Assembly: GCA_012934845.2 (NCBI GenBank)
Contig: WNNJ02001637.1
Coordinates: 1-64,000 of the forward strand
Direction: 5' to 3'
DNA from: Pomphorhynchus laevis
Taxonomy: Eukaryota; Acanthocephala; Palaeacanthocephala; Echinorhynchida; Pomphorhynchidae
Length of the DNA stretch: 64,000 nt
Numbering within the stretch: the first letter of the stretch is position 1; every line of letters starts with the position of its first letter. Below, piece by piece: positions 1 to 11,899 of the stretch. The translations under genes were made by a program, and so were the position numbers. Under the pieces are notes generated by a model. It did not search any database. It saw only the letters and a list, made by a program, of their open reading frames with translations, and was not told where the DNA came from.

Positions 1-2440
1 TTATAATTAATTTATTATAATTCATTATCAATACTGATTTAAAACATCTGGTCAAACTAATGCAAGATCTTTCTATCTCACTTACACTCAATTATTTGAT
101 TATAACTTCATAAGTAATGTGTATATTTTAATGTGCTATTTATATTTATTAAATAACATTTGAACAAATACATAGTATTTGTGTTAAATTAATTTATTAA
201 TAGTTAAAAAATAAATTTACTAAAAGTAAAATTTAAACAAAAAGCAAGATACATATGTCTAAATAGTAAATATTAATTATTTATATATAAATAATTAATT
301 ATTTATATAATTAATTATCATTAAATATTAATTATAATCATAATTTCATTTTTTACTATTTTTATTAGATTTAAAATGATAACTTATTAACTATTTTATA
401 CAAAGGATATTCATTTATCGTAAATAATGATTGATTTGTTGAAAACCCTACTGATTTGTAAATCTAACTTTATATTAATTTAATAATAGTTAAATTAATT
501 AAATTTATTAAATTTATTTATCTATAGTTAATTTAAAAAATACATTTACCAAAAGTAAAATTAAAGCAAAATGTGTTTAACTACTAAATACTATTAAATA
601 TACTCGGTAGGCATAATCTTTTGTTTAAAAATTATCAAATTTTAAAATTTAGTCATCATCGATAATTGCAGTCATTTATGCGTAGAAGCTTCGTCTCTCT
701 CTATAACGCATATTCTAGACAAAAAACTAAAATTTATGTCATCGTGTTACATAATTTGTTTTGCAATTTTATGCTAAATTTCTATTTGACTGAAGACATC
801 TTGATTTTCAACACAAAATGTGTGCAGTCTAGCAATTAATCTAATGTAAAGTTAACCTATGCTTCCTGTTTATGTATCACTACTAAGGGTAGAATTACAC
901 CTACAGAACAAAAAAGAACCATCATTAAAAAATAACTAAAATAAAAAACCATCAATTAGATATTTTATTGAAAAACGAACAATATATAATACTGTATTTA
1001 TTAAATTATCAATTTATTATTTAATATATTAATAATTTTATTAATTACTATATTAACGATAAATAATTAAATATTATATTTTTTACTATTTTTATCAAAT
1101 TTAAAATGATAATTTAAGAATAATTAATTAATAAAATTGTTTGATCCCATTATTTAAATTAAATTTTAATTAAAAAATAAATTAAGATACAATGTTCTCT
1201 TTACATTATAATTTTTAGTAGTATTTGCTTAAAATTGCTAGGAAAACGTTTTAAATCACAAATGTTTCAAAAATTTCAAAATATTTATATTTGAGAAAAT
1301 AGCTACCGATTATTAGAATGTGCAAAAGTATACTTTGCTAAATTAATCGGTTTCGGTGATCGATGTTTCATTTTAGCCAGTGTTTCCTAAAATGTTAGAT
1401 CGATTTTTAAATCAAAGTAGAAAGTTGATTTGTTTATCTTCTTTCAATTAGAAGAGGAATTTACATTTAGCAATTTACAAATATCGCTATTTAAATAGAT
1501 CGCTTAAATAAGAAATAAATGAAACATCTGGATATTGTATGATTTAGATATTTTATAATAAATTATAAATATTGAACATGTTTTAAGCTATCATCATTTG
1601 AAAAAATTATAAAATTATTAAAAACATTTGAATACATTTGAAATCTATTCTATAGATTGAAAATATCAGTGAGAAATAAAAGTATTTAGGGCAAATATCA
1701 TATACGATTGTCTTAATTCGATAGTCAACACAATTTGAAGACTCGGAATATTTTTCATTTAATTGGTAAGGTATTTATTTATTGATATAGGCGGACAGCT
1801 AAAATATTAACTAAGATAATTTGATTGATAAAAATGATAATATATAATGTGCTAACCAGAGACCAATCGACAAATCGCTAGAGACTACTGACATTTTAGT
1901 AAATATAGATAATATCTATATATAAACAGGTTAATAAAACAAACTTGGACAATTGATATTTTTATCTTTGTCATAAAAAATAAGAATCACATAAAATATA
2001 CGATTAAAATAAAAAATGAGATTATAAACTTGTGAATGACATATTGACTACCATTATATTTTATCTTACTATAAACTGATATGTATTGTATTTACTAACG
2101 TAAAGGATAAAAAGAAAGTATTAGAATTGTGTTGCAAGAAAACTTAATTTCTAGCTTTTCAAATAATAAAATAATTTTTTATTTTTTTAAATAACTTTTA
2201 GAATCATTCTTTACATTAATATATACATTTTCACTAATAAATAAATTAAACAAATATAATATAACAAATATTATTCCGTATTTCTAATTTGTTTTAGTTT
2301 TCAATACGCACTGGTATCGTCTTCAGTGTTTCTATAAAGAAATACATTACATAAGAAAAAAAAACAACAAAACTCAAATGAGTTCATAGGTGCTTGTTAG
2401 CCCTTCATGGACAAAATTTAGCTGTGTCTGATTATATATC
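1..2440. other. AT-rich stretch without a recognisable gene
   Basis: Long poly-A/T-biased DNA. Two diverged direct repeats stand out: the block near 205-245 recurs near 535-572 (AAATTTACTAAAAGTAAAAT type), and the block near 345-385 recurs near 1075-1115 (TTTTACTATTTTTAT then TTTAAAATGATAA). No ORF with protein-like composition. Confidence 0.6.
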
Positions 2441-3339
2441 ATGACTTTAGTGGTTTTAAACGTCGCACCACTAAAATTGTGCCATTTATTGTTGGTCCAT
2501 TTGAATTATTATAATTATCCAGGTAGGGCAATTATAAATCATTATTATTTAATAATAAATCATTATTTTGAACAGGGAGGGCTAACAATCACCCATGAAC
2601 ATATTTCCACTTTGTTGTTTTTCTTATGTATCAAAAATTACGTATCAATAAATAATCAATTTCCGAGTGATGTCAAACAAATTAGAAATCCGGAAAATTC
2701 AATATGCAAATTTAATTTTATTACAAAACTAATTCGTGAATTTCGAAACTCTGGGGATAACAAACTTGCAAGTTTTAAAGTTTTCGCTTAGGTAAATAGT
2801 AAATTTAAACGATTATAAATACATTATAAATATAATGTATTTATAATTAAACGGCAATTTACAATTATAAAGTAATATCTTTAAGTTGCTGACATTATCT
2901 TGAATTAAAAGCGATAATTGTAATCATAAAATGATAATTAAAAATTTATTAATAGTCAATTTATTAATAATCCAATATTATTACAAAGTCAATTTTACTC
3001 TAAATTTTTTTAGAGTAAATATTTTTTGCTTACAAAGTTGAAATCGAACAACTCGTAGTATCAATAAAAATTGATCTCAGCATATACACATTTTTGCTGA
3101 TTATAATCGATGTAATTTAAATAAAACCGCATAGCGAACAAAGACAATAAATTTATTGAATTTTCGAGAACTTTCCTAGTTTTTCTCTGAATATGGTCCA
3201 CTTCACAATTTAATGATTATCCAAAAAAGAAAAGATTTTTGTAATGTGGCAAATGCATGCCAGCGTAAGCTTACATGACCACAACAAAACAAAAATATTA
3301 ATCATGTGTTGAGAAGGTGTGAACGCAGGAGGTGTTTGA

Positions 3340-3660
3340 ATTTGATAAAGGTGGGAGCGCGGCGGACATCGAGAGGGCGTTGATTCCAGGCGAGTGGAGC
3401 AGCGATGAGGAAGGATCGGAGATCGTAGTTGTTGGAGTAATTGGGAACGTGGATTAAGAGGGTATGATGAGAACGCAGCGATTAGCGAGGTGGAACGAGT
3501 GTCGTCTAAAAAAGAAAGGTTATTGAACGATGGGGAGCCGACAGCGATGAGACGAAAAGTTACGAGAAGAAGGCGGAGTTTGATGCGGATGTGGACGGTG
3601 GGCCAAGAGAGTTTGACAAGATAAGTTGATGTGTGGTCGAAGCGACGGAGACGAAAGAGC
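3340..3660 (+). pseudogene. GC-richer coding-like patch of unknown origin
   Basis: About 320 bp with far higher GC than its surroundings. One + frame reads DKGGSAADIERALIPGEW then SSDEEGSEIVVVGVIGNVD; another, further on, reads KVIERWGADSDETKSYEKK then AEFDADVDGGPREFDKIS. Both have acidic, protein-like composition but are not in one frame. The minus strand is open for 150 codons over 3210-3662, with Arg/Pro/Ser-rich, less protein-like content. Likely a relic of a host or transposon coding exon. Confidence 0.35.
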
Positions 3661-3662
3661 AC

Positions 3663-5337
3663 TCAATTCTAAATCATTTAGAATTGATCAATGTCATTTT
3701 ATAGGGTATCCTTTTAAGAACTGCATAATGCTATACTGGTTTAAACCATGCAACACCAGGTTACTGTATAAACTTACGCTTCTCTGCTTAGAGCAACACC
3801 TTTTCACATTTGTCTTGTCAAACAAAATTTTGAAATTATTTAATTCCTTCTCTTAAATTTCCATTTCCTCACCAATCACAATTGGGCCGAATCCATCCGA
3901 ATGTAGTATTTAAATACTCTCAACAATTGAATCTGCCGAACGCTACTGAAAACGCAAAACTATAAATTTTGGCATTGAACATGCTCATTGAACATTGCAC
4001 ATTTTATTAGAAGACAAATCGTTTCATTGCCTCGTCGCCTATTACGTTGTAACGATGACATGCAACAATTACATTTACGTACACGAATTCAATCAATTAA
4101 TCCAATTCAGTTACATAGAAACAATAAAACTTTAAAGTTATAATTTATATCTAGCGAAAATCAAAGTTTTCCCTCCAATTCAGGTTTAATTTACATTATA
4201 AGTTAGCAATTAATTTGTTTGCATGAATAACTATTACAAATTTAAGCTATTTTCATATATAATACAATTTCTTAGAAACTGTATAAAATGTTCTACAATT
4301 CTTTCTCTATGTTGTTTAAAAGTTCTATATTATTAAACATATAATTAATCTGTATTAATCATATATTAATCTGTATATTATGCTATTTAACCTAGAATCT
4401 AATAGAATTATATCATTAACAAATTGATCCAAACTTTACATTTTGACATATTACCAGATTTTTATATTCCTAATCACCAAAATATCTCCCTTGTTAAGAA
4501 TGTAGATAAATGAGATTGATTATACCATGATAGTAAATATCAGTTAAACGTGATCAAATTTGATGTATAAAATTAATGTGAAGCTTCTTTTACCTTCTAT
4601 TGCAAAAGCAACACGTTCTTTGTAAAAAAATAACAAGATAAAAACGCACTTAATGATCGTACAGCGCAGAAATTATTTTGAAAAAGGTAAGTTCTGTTAG
4701 TCTGCTATTTAAGATAAATATCCAAATTTTGGGTATTCCACTTGCATGCTTATAAGCAACTGATTCCGTTTAGCACACCCTCTATAATATAGCACTTATA
4801 CATCTGTAAACTCTAAGAAACGAAATTTACGTCTGTCTTTGATTTTCAAGATTTTCCGAAATTTTATATTTAGACAATAAATGCTTTAAATGACATACAA
4901 TGGAATATTAGCTAGTAGTTGTGCAATTAAATTGAGATTTACACAAAGTTAGGATTCAAGCCGTAATCCATTGGACAAAATTTGAAATGTAAGTAATATT
5001 ATTTTGAAATTTACAACAATACCAATCAAGTGCTAGATGTTTTCCTTTTATGGTTTGTGTAAGTAGATATATTCTTAAAATAATATAGAACATCAAATAT
5101 ATATTTGGTTGAATAAAAACATATCTATAACCATAAAAACATATCTATCAATTTACAAGGAAATAATAATATACAAATTTTCGAACAAAACTATTTTTTT
5201 CTTCATCAGATAATATTCTTCTTTAGTTTATTTTCTTTTAAGTTTATGTTTTCTTAATTAATTTTCTATAACCTAATGAAAAACATCGTTTCGTTCAATT
5301 TAATTAAAATTTTATTAAGAATATTAATTCTTATCGT
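3663..5337. other. AT-rich stretch, nothing recognised
   Basis: No protein-like ORF, RNA gene or clear repeat on either strand. Confidence 0.5.
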
Positions 5338-6005
5338 TGAAATTTTGATGACTATTTTCTATTCTGCACGCTAATTTAACCTTATCTATACGCCAACAGC
5401 AGTACACTACATTTCAGTATTGTTGAACTTCATCATCTACTGATCCAATACCTACGTTTTACGTTTCGGTCCTTTTAGTGTTGGCTGACGATCACTCGAA
5501 TCGTTTGCTTTTATCAACATTTAGATTTAATGAAAGACTTTCATCTTAAATTTTACAAATTTAATTGAAATCATCTCTGATTTTAAATTAAATCAGCGTT
5601 GGCAGCAATTTAATTGCAGTGAAAACCTACCTATTTTTTCAATTAATTGCTATCATCAAACTAGTCATCTATAGTTTCTTTATTTTAAGTTGATATACCT
5701 GTGTAGTCGTTGCTACTATTTAAATTTTGATGACTATTTCTATTATGTACGCTACTTTAATCCTATCTATAAGCCAACAGCAGTACACTACGTTTCAGTA
5801 TTGGTGGGCTACATCTACATCTGGTGAACTTTATCAGTTACTGATCCAATACCTTCGTTTCAAGTTTCGTTATTTTTCATGTTGGCTTACAATCAAATCT
5901 ACTCGCCTGCTTTTATTGACATTAATACAATTTAAATTTTTGATGGCACCACTTTGCTTTAATCCTATCTATAAGCAAACAGCTACATTTCAGTATTGGA
6001 CCATT
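5338..6005 (-). repeat. Diverged tandem repeat with hammerhead-like cores (family B, 2.3 units)
   Basis: Unit 1 (5338-5531) and unit 2 (5724-5935) share GATGACTATTT, CCTATCTATAxGCCAACAG, CAGTACACTAC, CAGTATTG, ACTGATCCAATACC and TTTCG. A third partial unit follows (5936-6005). On the minus strand unit 1 gives GGACC-GAAA-CGT-AAA-ACG-TA, then GGTATTG, then an ATGATGA box, then CAATAC. This is the same layout as the 16741 and 58031 repeats but with different helix sequences. Boxes are degenerate here (ATGATGA, and CTGATAA in unit 2). Confidence 0.55.
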
Positions 6006-6079
6006 TCAGTATTAAATTTTCATTGAAATATGAAATTGTAAAGTAATAAATTAATTTGAAATATTAATTTACTAATTTT

Positions 6080-6115
6080 TTAGTTTTTATTTTTTATTTA
6101 AAAAATAAAAACTAA
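6080..6115. repeat. AT-only palindrome
   Basis: TTAGTTTTTATTTTTTA followed almost at once by its reverse complement, within a longer T/A run. Confidence 0.7.
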
Positions 6116-8467
6116 AAAATTTTTAGTTTTTATTTTTATTTTTTTATTTATTTTTTATTGTTTTATTACTTTTGATAATACATCAAATATAATAAAAAAA
6201 TATAAAATTATTTTTATCTTAAGATTTATTTTAATTAATAGATTTTATTTTATTTTAAGTTACGGAATTGAAACAAAACATGCATTGCTTAAAGTAATTA
6301 AAGAAAGATACACAAATTTAAATACCACAACAGAATCTTAAAAATCATGATATTTTCATTTTTGGTCGGCATCAAATTTTATGTCAGGAAATATTATTTG
6401 CTGACTAATTATTTTGGCCAAATAATCATTTTAAATATTCATTTAGTTTAATTGTTTATATAAAAATTGTATAACAAGATCATATTAAAAATTTCATTTT
6501 ATGCTAAAAACCAAGACATATCGATGTGCGCTATAGACTATCATAAGCAGTTAATAAATTACATGTAACAGATGCATTGAGCATTTTATAAACAGTTTAA
6601 ATCATTTGTCAGCAAATTTTGATAAAATTTCGATTTGTATTTTTTAATGCAGATAAGCTATGAACTATCAGATTATTTTTCGTTTTAATAAATACTATAT
6701 TGATAAATATTAGATATTCAATAAATACTAAATAGATAATGCTTTTACTATGAAATAATAGCAAATCTTTAAAGGACGTCAATGGGTTAAGCTTAGGTCT
6801 AACCATCTAAGTATCGATTTGCATGTAGGCAACTTAAGTTGTGAAATAAAATTAAAGCCACAAATAAATTAAAGATGGTTATTTGAAATAATAACCAAAT
6901 ATTACAAAGCATAGTTAAAATCAATAAGAAAGCGCCGAACCTCGATTGTTGACCTTGGCACACACCCCCAAGAACTTTTTGACTTTACAGCTGCATATAT
7001 GTAGTCAATTTGCTGGTATACCGCGATATTCAAAACAACATCTTTGATAAAATCAGTCATTTAGATTCCAAACTCTACAGAAGTGTAAAATATTATATGA
7101 ACAATTTTGTATTTAGTAATTTCCTTTTCTGTATTTAGCTATCTTGCAGTTTCATAGAAGTCTGTGTGAAAGCGCTTTATGTTCGTGTAGCAATTAGGTT
7201 CCTCAAACATTCCGATTCGATAAGACCACCTCTTGCGATTTTGCAATTAGGCTTAATTTATATATGAATGTAGTAAGACCATTAATTTGATTATGGTTAA
7301 TAGTGGCTCCTAAAACACAGTTTCGATTAATTTGTCACTCTTCTAAATAAATTATAACCTTACTTTGAATTTCGCTCGTGACAGGTATCGAAAAATACTG
7401 AAAACGAGTTGGAACTTCTGCCGTTTTCATCTACTAATATAGCAAGAATATACAAATGTATATACAAGAATATACGTTACACGTAGCAAGAATATACGTA
7501 TGTGCCTACTAATTCATGCAAACTTTCTTGCAACTAGAAAGGTGCTTAAAATGGGTTGAACCTTTGTAAAAGACTTTGGAAATGGTGAAATATCAAGGAT
7601 GAAAACTTCATTTTGCCATAACAAAACTCTGTCTAAAATTTGCAAATAAAGATGGAGGGACGAGTTTTACAACTACGCAAAATAACATTTCAAATGGTTT
7701 AAATATCAAAATTCATTTATATTCCCTTGTAATTATATCATACACTAAAAGTACGAAATTAAACAACACGGAATTTACAAAGTTGGAACGTATCTTAACT
7801 ATCCGATATATCACGCATTTGACCTCCAGAAGATAATTCCGATTGCGATTGTAGAATATGAAATAGGCAAACGCAATGAATGAAATCAAAATCACATACC
7901 GTTCAATTTATCCATTTAACCTGCTTTTGCTGGAGATCAATTATACGACGAATATTATTAGCCATATTGTTTAGTCAGACAAATGTCCATACTGTCCAAG
8001 CGAACATACATTACAGTAATGCAATTATCTACCATAAAGGAGATTGCTAACTTTGTGAGTGATCACTATATATTATATTTCACTTGGTTACAAAATATAA
8101 TTAATAATACAAGAATTAAGCAGCTTTACCCCAAATTAGGATACATTTGCGAATATTGTCTTTCGTTTAAACACAAGGCCAAGAAACAGAGATTAAGGAC
8201 AAAACCAGTGAACAATATGAACTATTACTTTCCAAACGTTTCGAAGATTTCGGGTACATCTTTTATATGAATGACTAAAATATATATTTTTATAAAAACA
8301 CAATGTTTCATGTCCAATAGATCTGCGAATCATTTCAATTTAAAACTCCATCACATCCATCTATGAAAAATCTTTTGCCTATAAAATCATTAATAAATGT
8401 TCCAACCTGGATTTCAGGTGTATGTTAGTGAACGCTCAGTTTATACAGCCATTTTTACAGTGTTTAG
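6116..8467. other. AT-rich stretch without a recognisable gene
   Basis: Short open segments exist (6609-6806 and 7713-7895 minus, 7983-8270 plus) but their composition looks like chance AT-rich reading. No RNA gene or terminal repeats seen. Confidence 0.45.
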
Positions 8468-8782
8468 GTGCTGTCAAAAAAGTTCTCAGTTATCTGTGAC
8501 TTTATTTCTTGTTTTTCTGCTCAATTTGCACGCATTTCAATTCACTTTTTTAGTTTGATCGCTTTACCTATAAGAATTCTAAACAGGGTGGAAATATTGA
8601 TGTATACTGAAGATGACCATGATGTTCGTCAGTTCTATCCAATTACTGGTGCTTATCAACGCTCCACTCTATCGACAATCTTGTTCTTAGCCGTTTTGAT
8701 AATTATTTTCAAATTTCTCGTGCGCTATCAACATCTTGTAGTAAACGCTGATCCTTGTAATGGATTTGGCGATATTTTTTAG
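8468..8782 (+). CDS. Possible small membrane protein, 104 codons, unknown
   Basis: The second half reads MYTEDDHDVRQFYPITGAYQ, then RSTLSTILFLAVLIIIFKFL and VRYQHLVVNADPCNGFGDIF: an acidic N-terminal part, one clear hydrophobic segment and a polar tail. Composition is more protein-like than in neighbouring AT-rich reading frames. No homologue recognised and no splice context; it may be chance. Confidence 0.22.
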   Translation: MLSKKFSVICDFISCFSAQFARISIHFFSLIALPIRILNRVEILMYTEDDHDVRQFYPITGAYQRSTLSTILFLAVLIIIFKFLVRYQHLVVNADPCNGFGDIF

Positions 8783-8929
8783 GTTTTCGCTTGCGGGATC
8801 GGATCATCTGACAACTTAGAAAACGTTTAGTGGACGAATCAAATGTTTCCTATTTATTGCCTCTTAATTATATTTGTTAAAATTGGTTGATGCTATTAGT
8901 TGTAATTAAGAAATCTTAAGAAATATTTC

Positions 8930-9530
8930 CATCCTGATGTATTTAAAATAATCAGAAACGATAAAGTGGGAAAATCAACAAAATTATTATATATCCCTAG
9001 TAACTACTAGCATTTTCAGAAATTGGAAACAATTTATAAATTGTTTTACAAGATCTTTGCAATATACTGGGTATTTTCTTAATACGGGAGATATTTCACG
9101 AAGAACATCATTTTTTCGCGTGTACTGTTGTATATTCGGTTCACTAGAACTTTGCGGATTCATTCATTTTACATCAGTCGCATCCGAGTTGGAGTGCCGA
9201 AAACAACTCTATTTGGACATGTGTATTTATTGAATCTTTTAAACGAGCATAGTATCAGATCAACATCGTGTGATCTATTTAAAACGACAATTTATTTTGT
9301 ATTTAAATTAATTTTAATGTGTATAATGCGTGACTTTGAGCTGTACTCGTTATGCTGTTGAATATAAGATAAAATTTAGTTGATATTCAAGCGAGAAAAA
9401 ATATCAGCTTCAGAAATTGGAAATTATTTTTTCAATTTCTGAAGATGCTAGTAGTTACTAGCGATATATAATAATTTTGTTGACTTTTCATTACACCTTA
9501 TCGTTCCTGAATATTTAAGAAATCTTTATT
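8930..9530. mobile_element. Foldback / MITE-like element with ~100-bp inverted ends
   Basis: The left arm (about 8930-9040) is the reverse complement of the right arm (about 9425-9530). The right arm contains CAATTTCTGAAGATGCTAG, TAGTTACTAG and ATATATAATAATTTTGTTGA; the left has the matching complement. The core (about 9040-9425) has no transposase. Likely non-autonomous. Confidence 0.65.
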
Positions 9531-9599
9531 TATTCAAATAAGCTGCGTTTATTGTTTCAGAACATTTAATTCTAAAATACCTAAATATACAGTTCTGAC

Positions 9600-10001
9600 A
9601 TAATTTGCATACTAATTAAATAATTATATTTTATAAATTAGATAATTCAATAAATAAGCTTGATTTTTAATGACAGATAAAATAAATAATTAAGTAATAA
9701 ATAATTAATTAATAAAAAAATTATTTAATAATTTCATATAACATTTCACTTACATCAAGTTAAAATAAAAAATTGAAATTTAAAATTAAAATCAATGTTT
9801 ATGAATTGACTAAAAAACATTGCAAAAAAACAGACGATGCATTCTAATAAGGATTAATAATTATATTATATTATTTTAATTACTAAATTATAAATAATTG
9901 AATGCTAATTAGTAGAGTTAATTAGATAATAACTCTAATATCCTATCTGACTTTATATCAAGTTATATTCAAACTATTATATTAGTTATATTCAAAGTTA
10001 T
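9600..10001. repeat. Direct duplication of the Penelope-like element's left arm
   Basis: The block from GAATTGACTAAAAAACATTG (about 9804) to the end of this region resembles the block from about 10186 onward (GAATTGACTAATAAATAACA, then AGACGAT, GGATTAATAATTATATTAT, TATCCTATC). The arm is therefore tandemly duplicated with a spacing near 380 bp. Confidence 0.55.
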
Positions 10002-10419
10002 AATCAGCTAACTGAGTCTGCGTATTTTATTTATTTATAAATTAAAACTAATGCAAAATAAGAATTAAAAAAATAAACAAATAATTAAATGATTATAAAT
10101 TATAGATAATTGTTATAAGATTTTATATAATTTATATCAAATTAAAATAAAAAATTGAAATTTAAAATAAAAGTCAATTTTTATGAATTGACTAATAAAT
10201 AACAGACGATGTATAAGAATAAAGATTAATAATTATATTATATTATTTTATTATGAATAATTCAATGCTAATTGAGTTAATTAAATAATAACTATAATAG
10301 TACAGTTAATATCCTATCCGACTTTGAATTGCAGATATATTCTAATTATATATTCTAGTTATATTCTAATTATAGTTAGAATATAACTATAATTATAACA
10401 GACAAAAGGAATAAATTTT

Positions 10420-11263
10420 CAAAATATAAATACATACGATTTTAGTACTCTTTATACAAATCTAGATTTAGTAGATATTAAAGAAGCGTTAGTAAAATTA
10501 ATTAATCTTATATTCGGAAAAAGATATACATATATATGTTATAATAATTATAACGCCTATCTAACAAAAATTAAACCATCAAGTAAATATAAATATATGG
10601 ATAAAATTGAATTAATAGAATCCTTAAATATTTTGATAAATCAAAATTATTTAAGGACAAGTAAAAGGTGTTCCAATGGGTGGTAATAGTAGCCCAATTA
10701 TAGCTGACTTGTTTTTAAGCTTTATAGAATATGAATTTGTTCATAACTGTGTAAAAACTAAATCTAAACAATATAAATATATGAAATATATGTTTCGATA
10801 CATTGATGATATATGTGTATTTAATTCTAATAATTTTTATTCAATTAGTGAGCACATTTATCCAGAAAGCCTTATTCTTAACAAAACCAATATTAATGAT
10901 AAAGAAGGTGTATATCTAGATATGAACATTAAATTAACATTAACTAAAACTACTATTAATTTATATCGTAAAGATGACATATTTAAATTTACAAGAAACA
11001 TATTTTTGCATGAGCATTCATGCATACCATATAATATAAAATATAATACATTAAATAATGAAATTTTAAGAATTGCAACAATATGTAATGATATTGGCTT
11101 TCTTCAAAATCATTTAAATAATTTAATAGATACATATTTTAAACTAGGTTACTATAAAAATAACATCAAGCAGAAAATAGTAAAATATATAAATCAACAC
11201 AATAATATAAAGAATAAATTTAAACTCTTAAGTGGCAAATTTTTATGGATGGATAATAAATAA
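10420..11263 (+). pseudogene. Penelope-like reverse transcriptase, C-terminal half
   Basis: Recognisable blocks in order: [11 protein letters not shown] (RT motif before the palm), [15 protein letters not shown] (motif 4), MFRYIDDICVFN (catalytic YIDD), then NKTNINDKEGVYLDMNIKL and the downstream thumb region [20 protein letters not shown]. The open part from 10676 runs 195 codons. This RT type occurs in Penelope-like elements of invertebrates. No GIY-YIG endonuclease is visible. The upstream part (10420-10670) is not in the same open frame throughout. Other copies: 18690-20400, 20800-21835, 44930-45838 (minus), 55540-56340, 62830-63320. Confidence 0.8.
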
Positions 11264-11319
11264 TATACTTTGTATTAGAATAAGATACTAGATAGTTATT
11301 TCAGAGGAAATACATCATT

Positions 11320-11410
11320 AGCATGTATTTGGCCCCGCTGCTATGTTGGGTAGAGGAGTTAGGGGCCGAAACCTGATAGCATAGCAGTTCCTCCTGATGA
11401 CCTCTAATTC
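11320..11410 (+). other. Conserved, foldable 3' block of the Penelope-like element
   Basis: Holds GGCCCC/GGGGCC, CTGCTATG/CATAGCAG and TAGAGG/CCTCTA complementary pairs plus GAAAC and CTGATGA boxes. The block recurs near 56440-56515 and 63680-63760 (+), near 54030-54095 (+, partial), and inverted near 24655-24720 and 55335-55395. It is the most conserved non-coding part of the family here. Confidence 0.55.
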
Positions 11411-11629
11411 TTATTCTGATACAACGTCTGTTATTTATTAGTCAATTCATAAAAATGACGTTTATTTTAAATTTCATTTTTTTTAACTTGATTTAAATTA
11501 TAGAAAATCTAAAAACAATTATTAATTTTATTATTTAATTATTAAATTTTGATTTAGCATTATTATGTTTTGTTTATTTTATAATTATATTAAATACGTA
11601 GACTCAGTTAGCTGATTTAATATATTCGA

Positions 11630-11700
11630 ATCAGATTAGCAAACTAAGTCTGCGTATTTCATTTATTTATAAATTAAAAATAATGCGAAATAAGAATTAA
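11630..11700. repeat. Second, inverted Penelope-like end
   Basis: CTAAGTCTGCGTATTTCATT and following bases match the left end at about 10010-10070, directly after the right end of the preceding copy. Confidence 0.55.
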
Positions 11701-11807
11701 AAAATTCTTATTTGTTAACAACTATATAACCACTAAAAAGTTTTAAAAAGAAAAACATGAACAAGAAAACAAAGTCAGTTCAGTCGTTAATGGAATCTTC
11801 ATTGTGT

Positions 11808-11890
11808 AACGGCCTCAGGTCCACATGGATCTAAGCCCTCCAGCCAATCCAACACGCCGCTCTCCGACTTAACCACCCAAGGTCTCTCAC
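11808..11890 (-). mobile_element. Short gag-like relic, copy of the segment at 53143-53222
   Basis: The minus strand resembles the segment near 53180 ([17 protein letters not shown] pattern). Listed as a fossil of a retroelement ORF; family uncertain, possibly of LTR type. Confidence 0.4.
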
Positions 11891-11899
11891 TCCCCGATA

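Larger units (their letters stand above)
10002..11617 (+). mobile_element. Penelope-like retroelement copy with long inverted ends
   Basis: The left end carries CAGCTAACTGAGTCTGCGTA (10005) and AATTGACTAATAAATAACAG (about 10187). The right end carries the reverse complements (AATACGTAGACTCAGTTAGC at 11593, TTATTAGTCAATTC at about 11437). The inverted arms are therefore roughly 200-240 bp. Between them lies RT coding DNA (10420-11263) and a GC-richer conserved block (11320-11410) with GGCCCC...GGGGCC and CTGCTATG...CATAGCAG complementarity. Inverted LTR-like ends are known in the Penelope class. Copy incomplete. Confidence 0.7.

Noticed and set aside
2441-2791. 116-codon open frame
   Set aside because: First half is Leu/Tyr/Asn-rich reading of AT-rich DNA; no domain, neighbours or splice context to support a protein.
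11320-11410. Canonical hammerhead ribozyme in the Penelope-like 3' block
   Set aside because: GAAAC and CTGATGA are present, but no adjacent helix II and no suitable helix III with an NUH site could be built.
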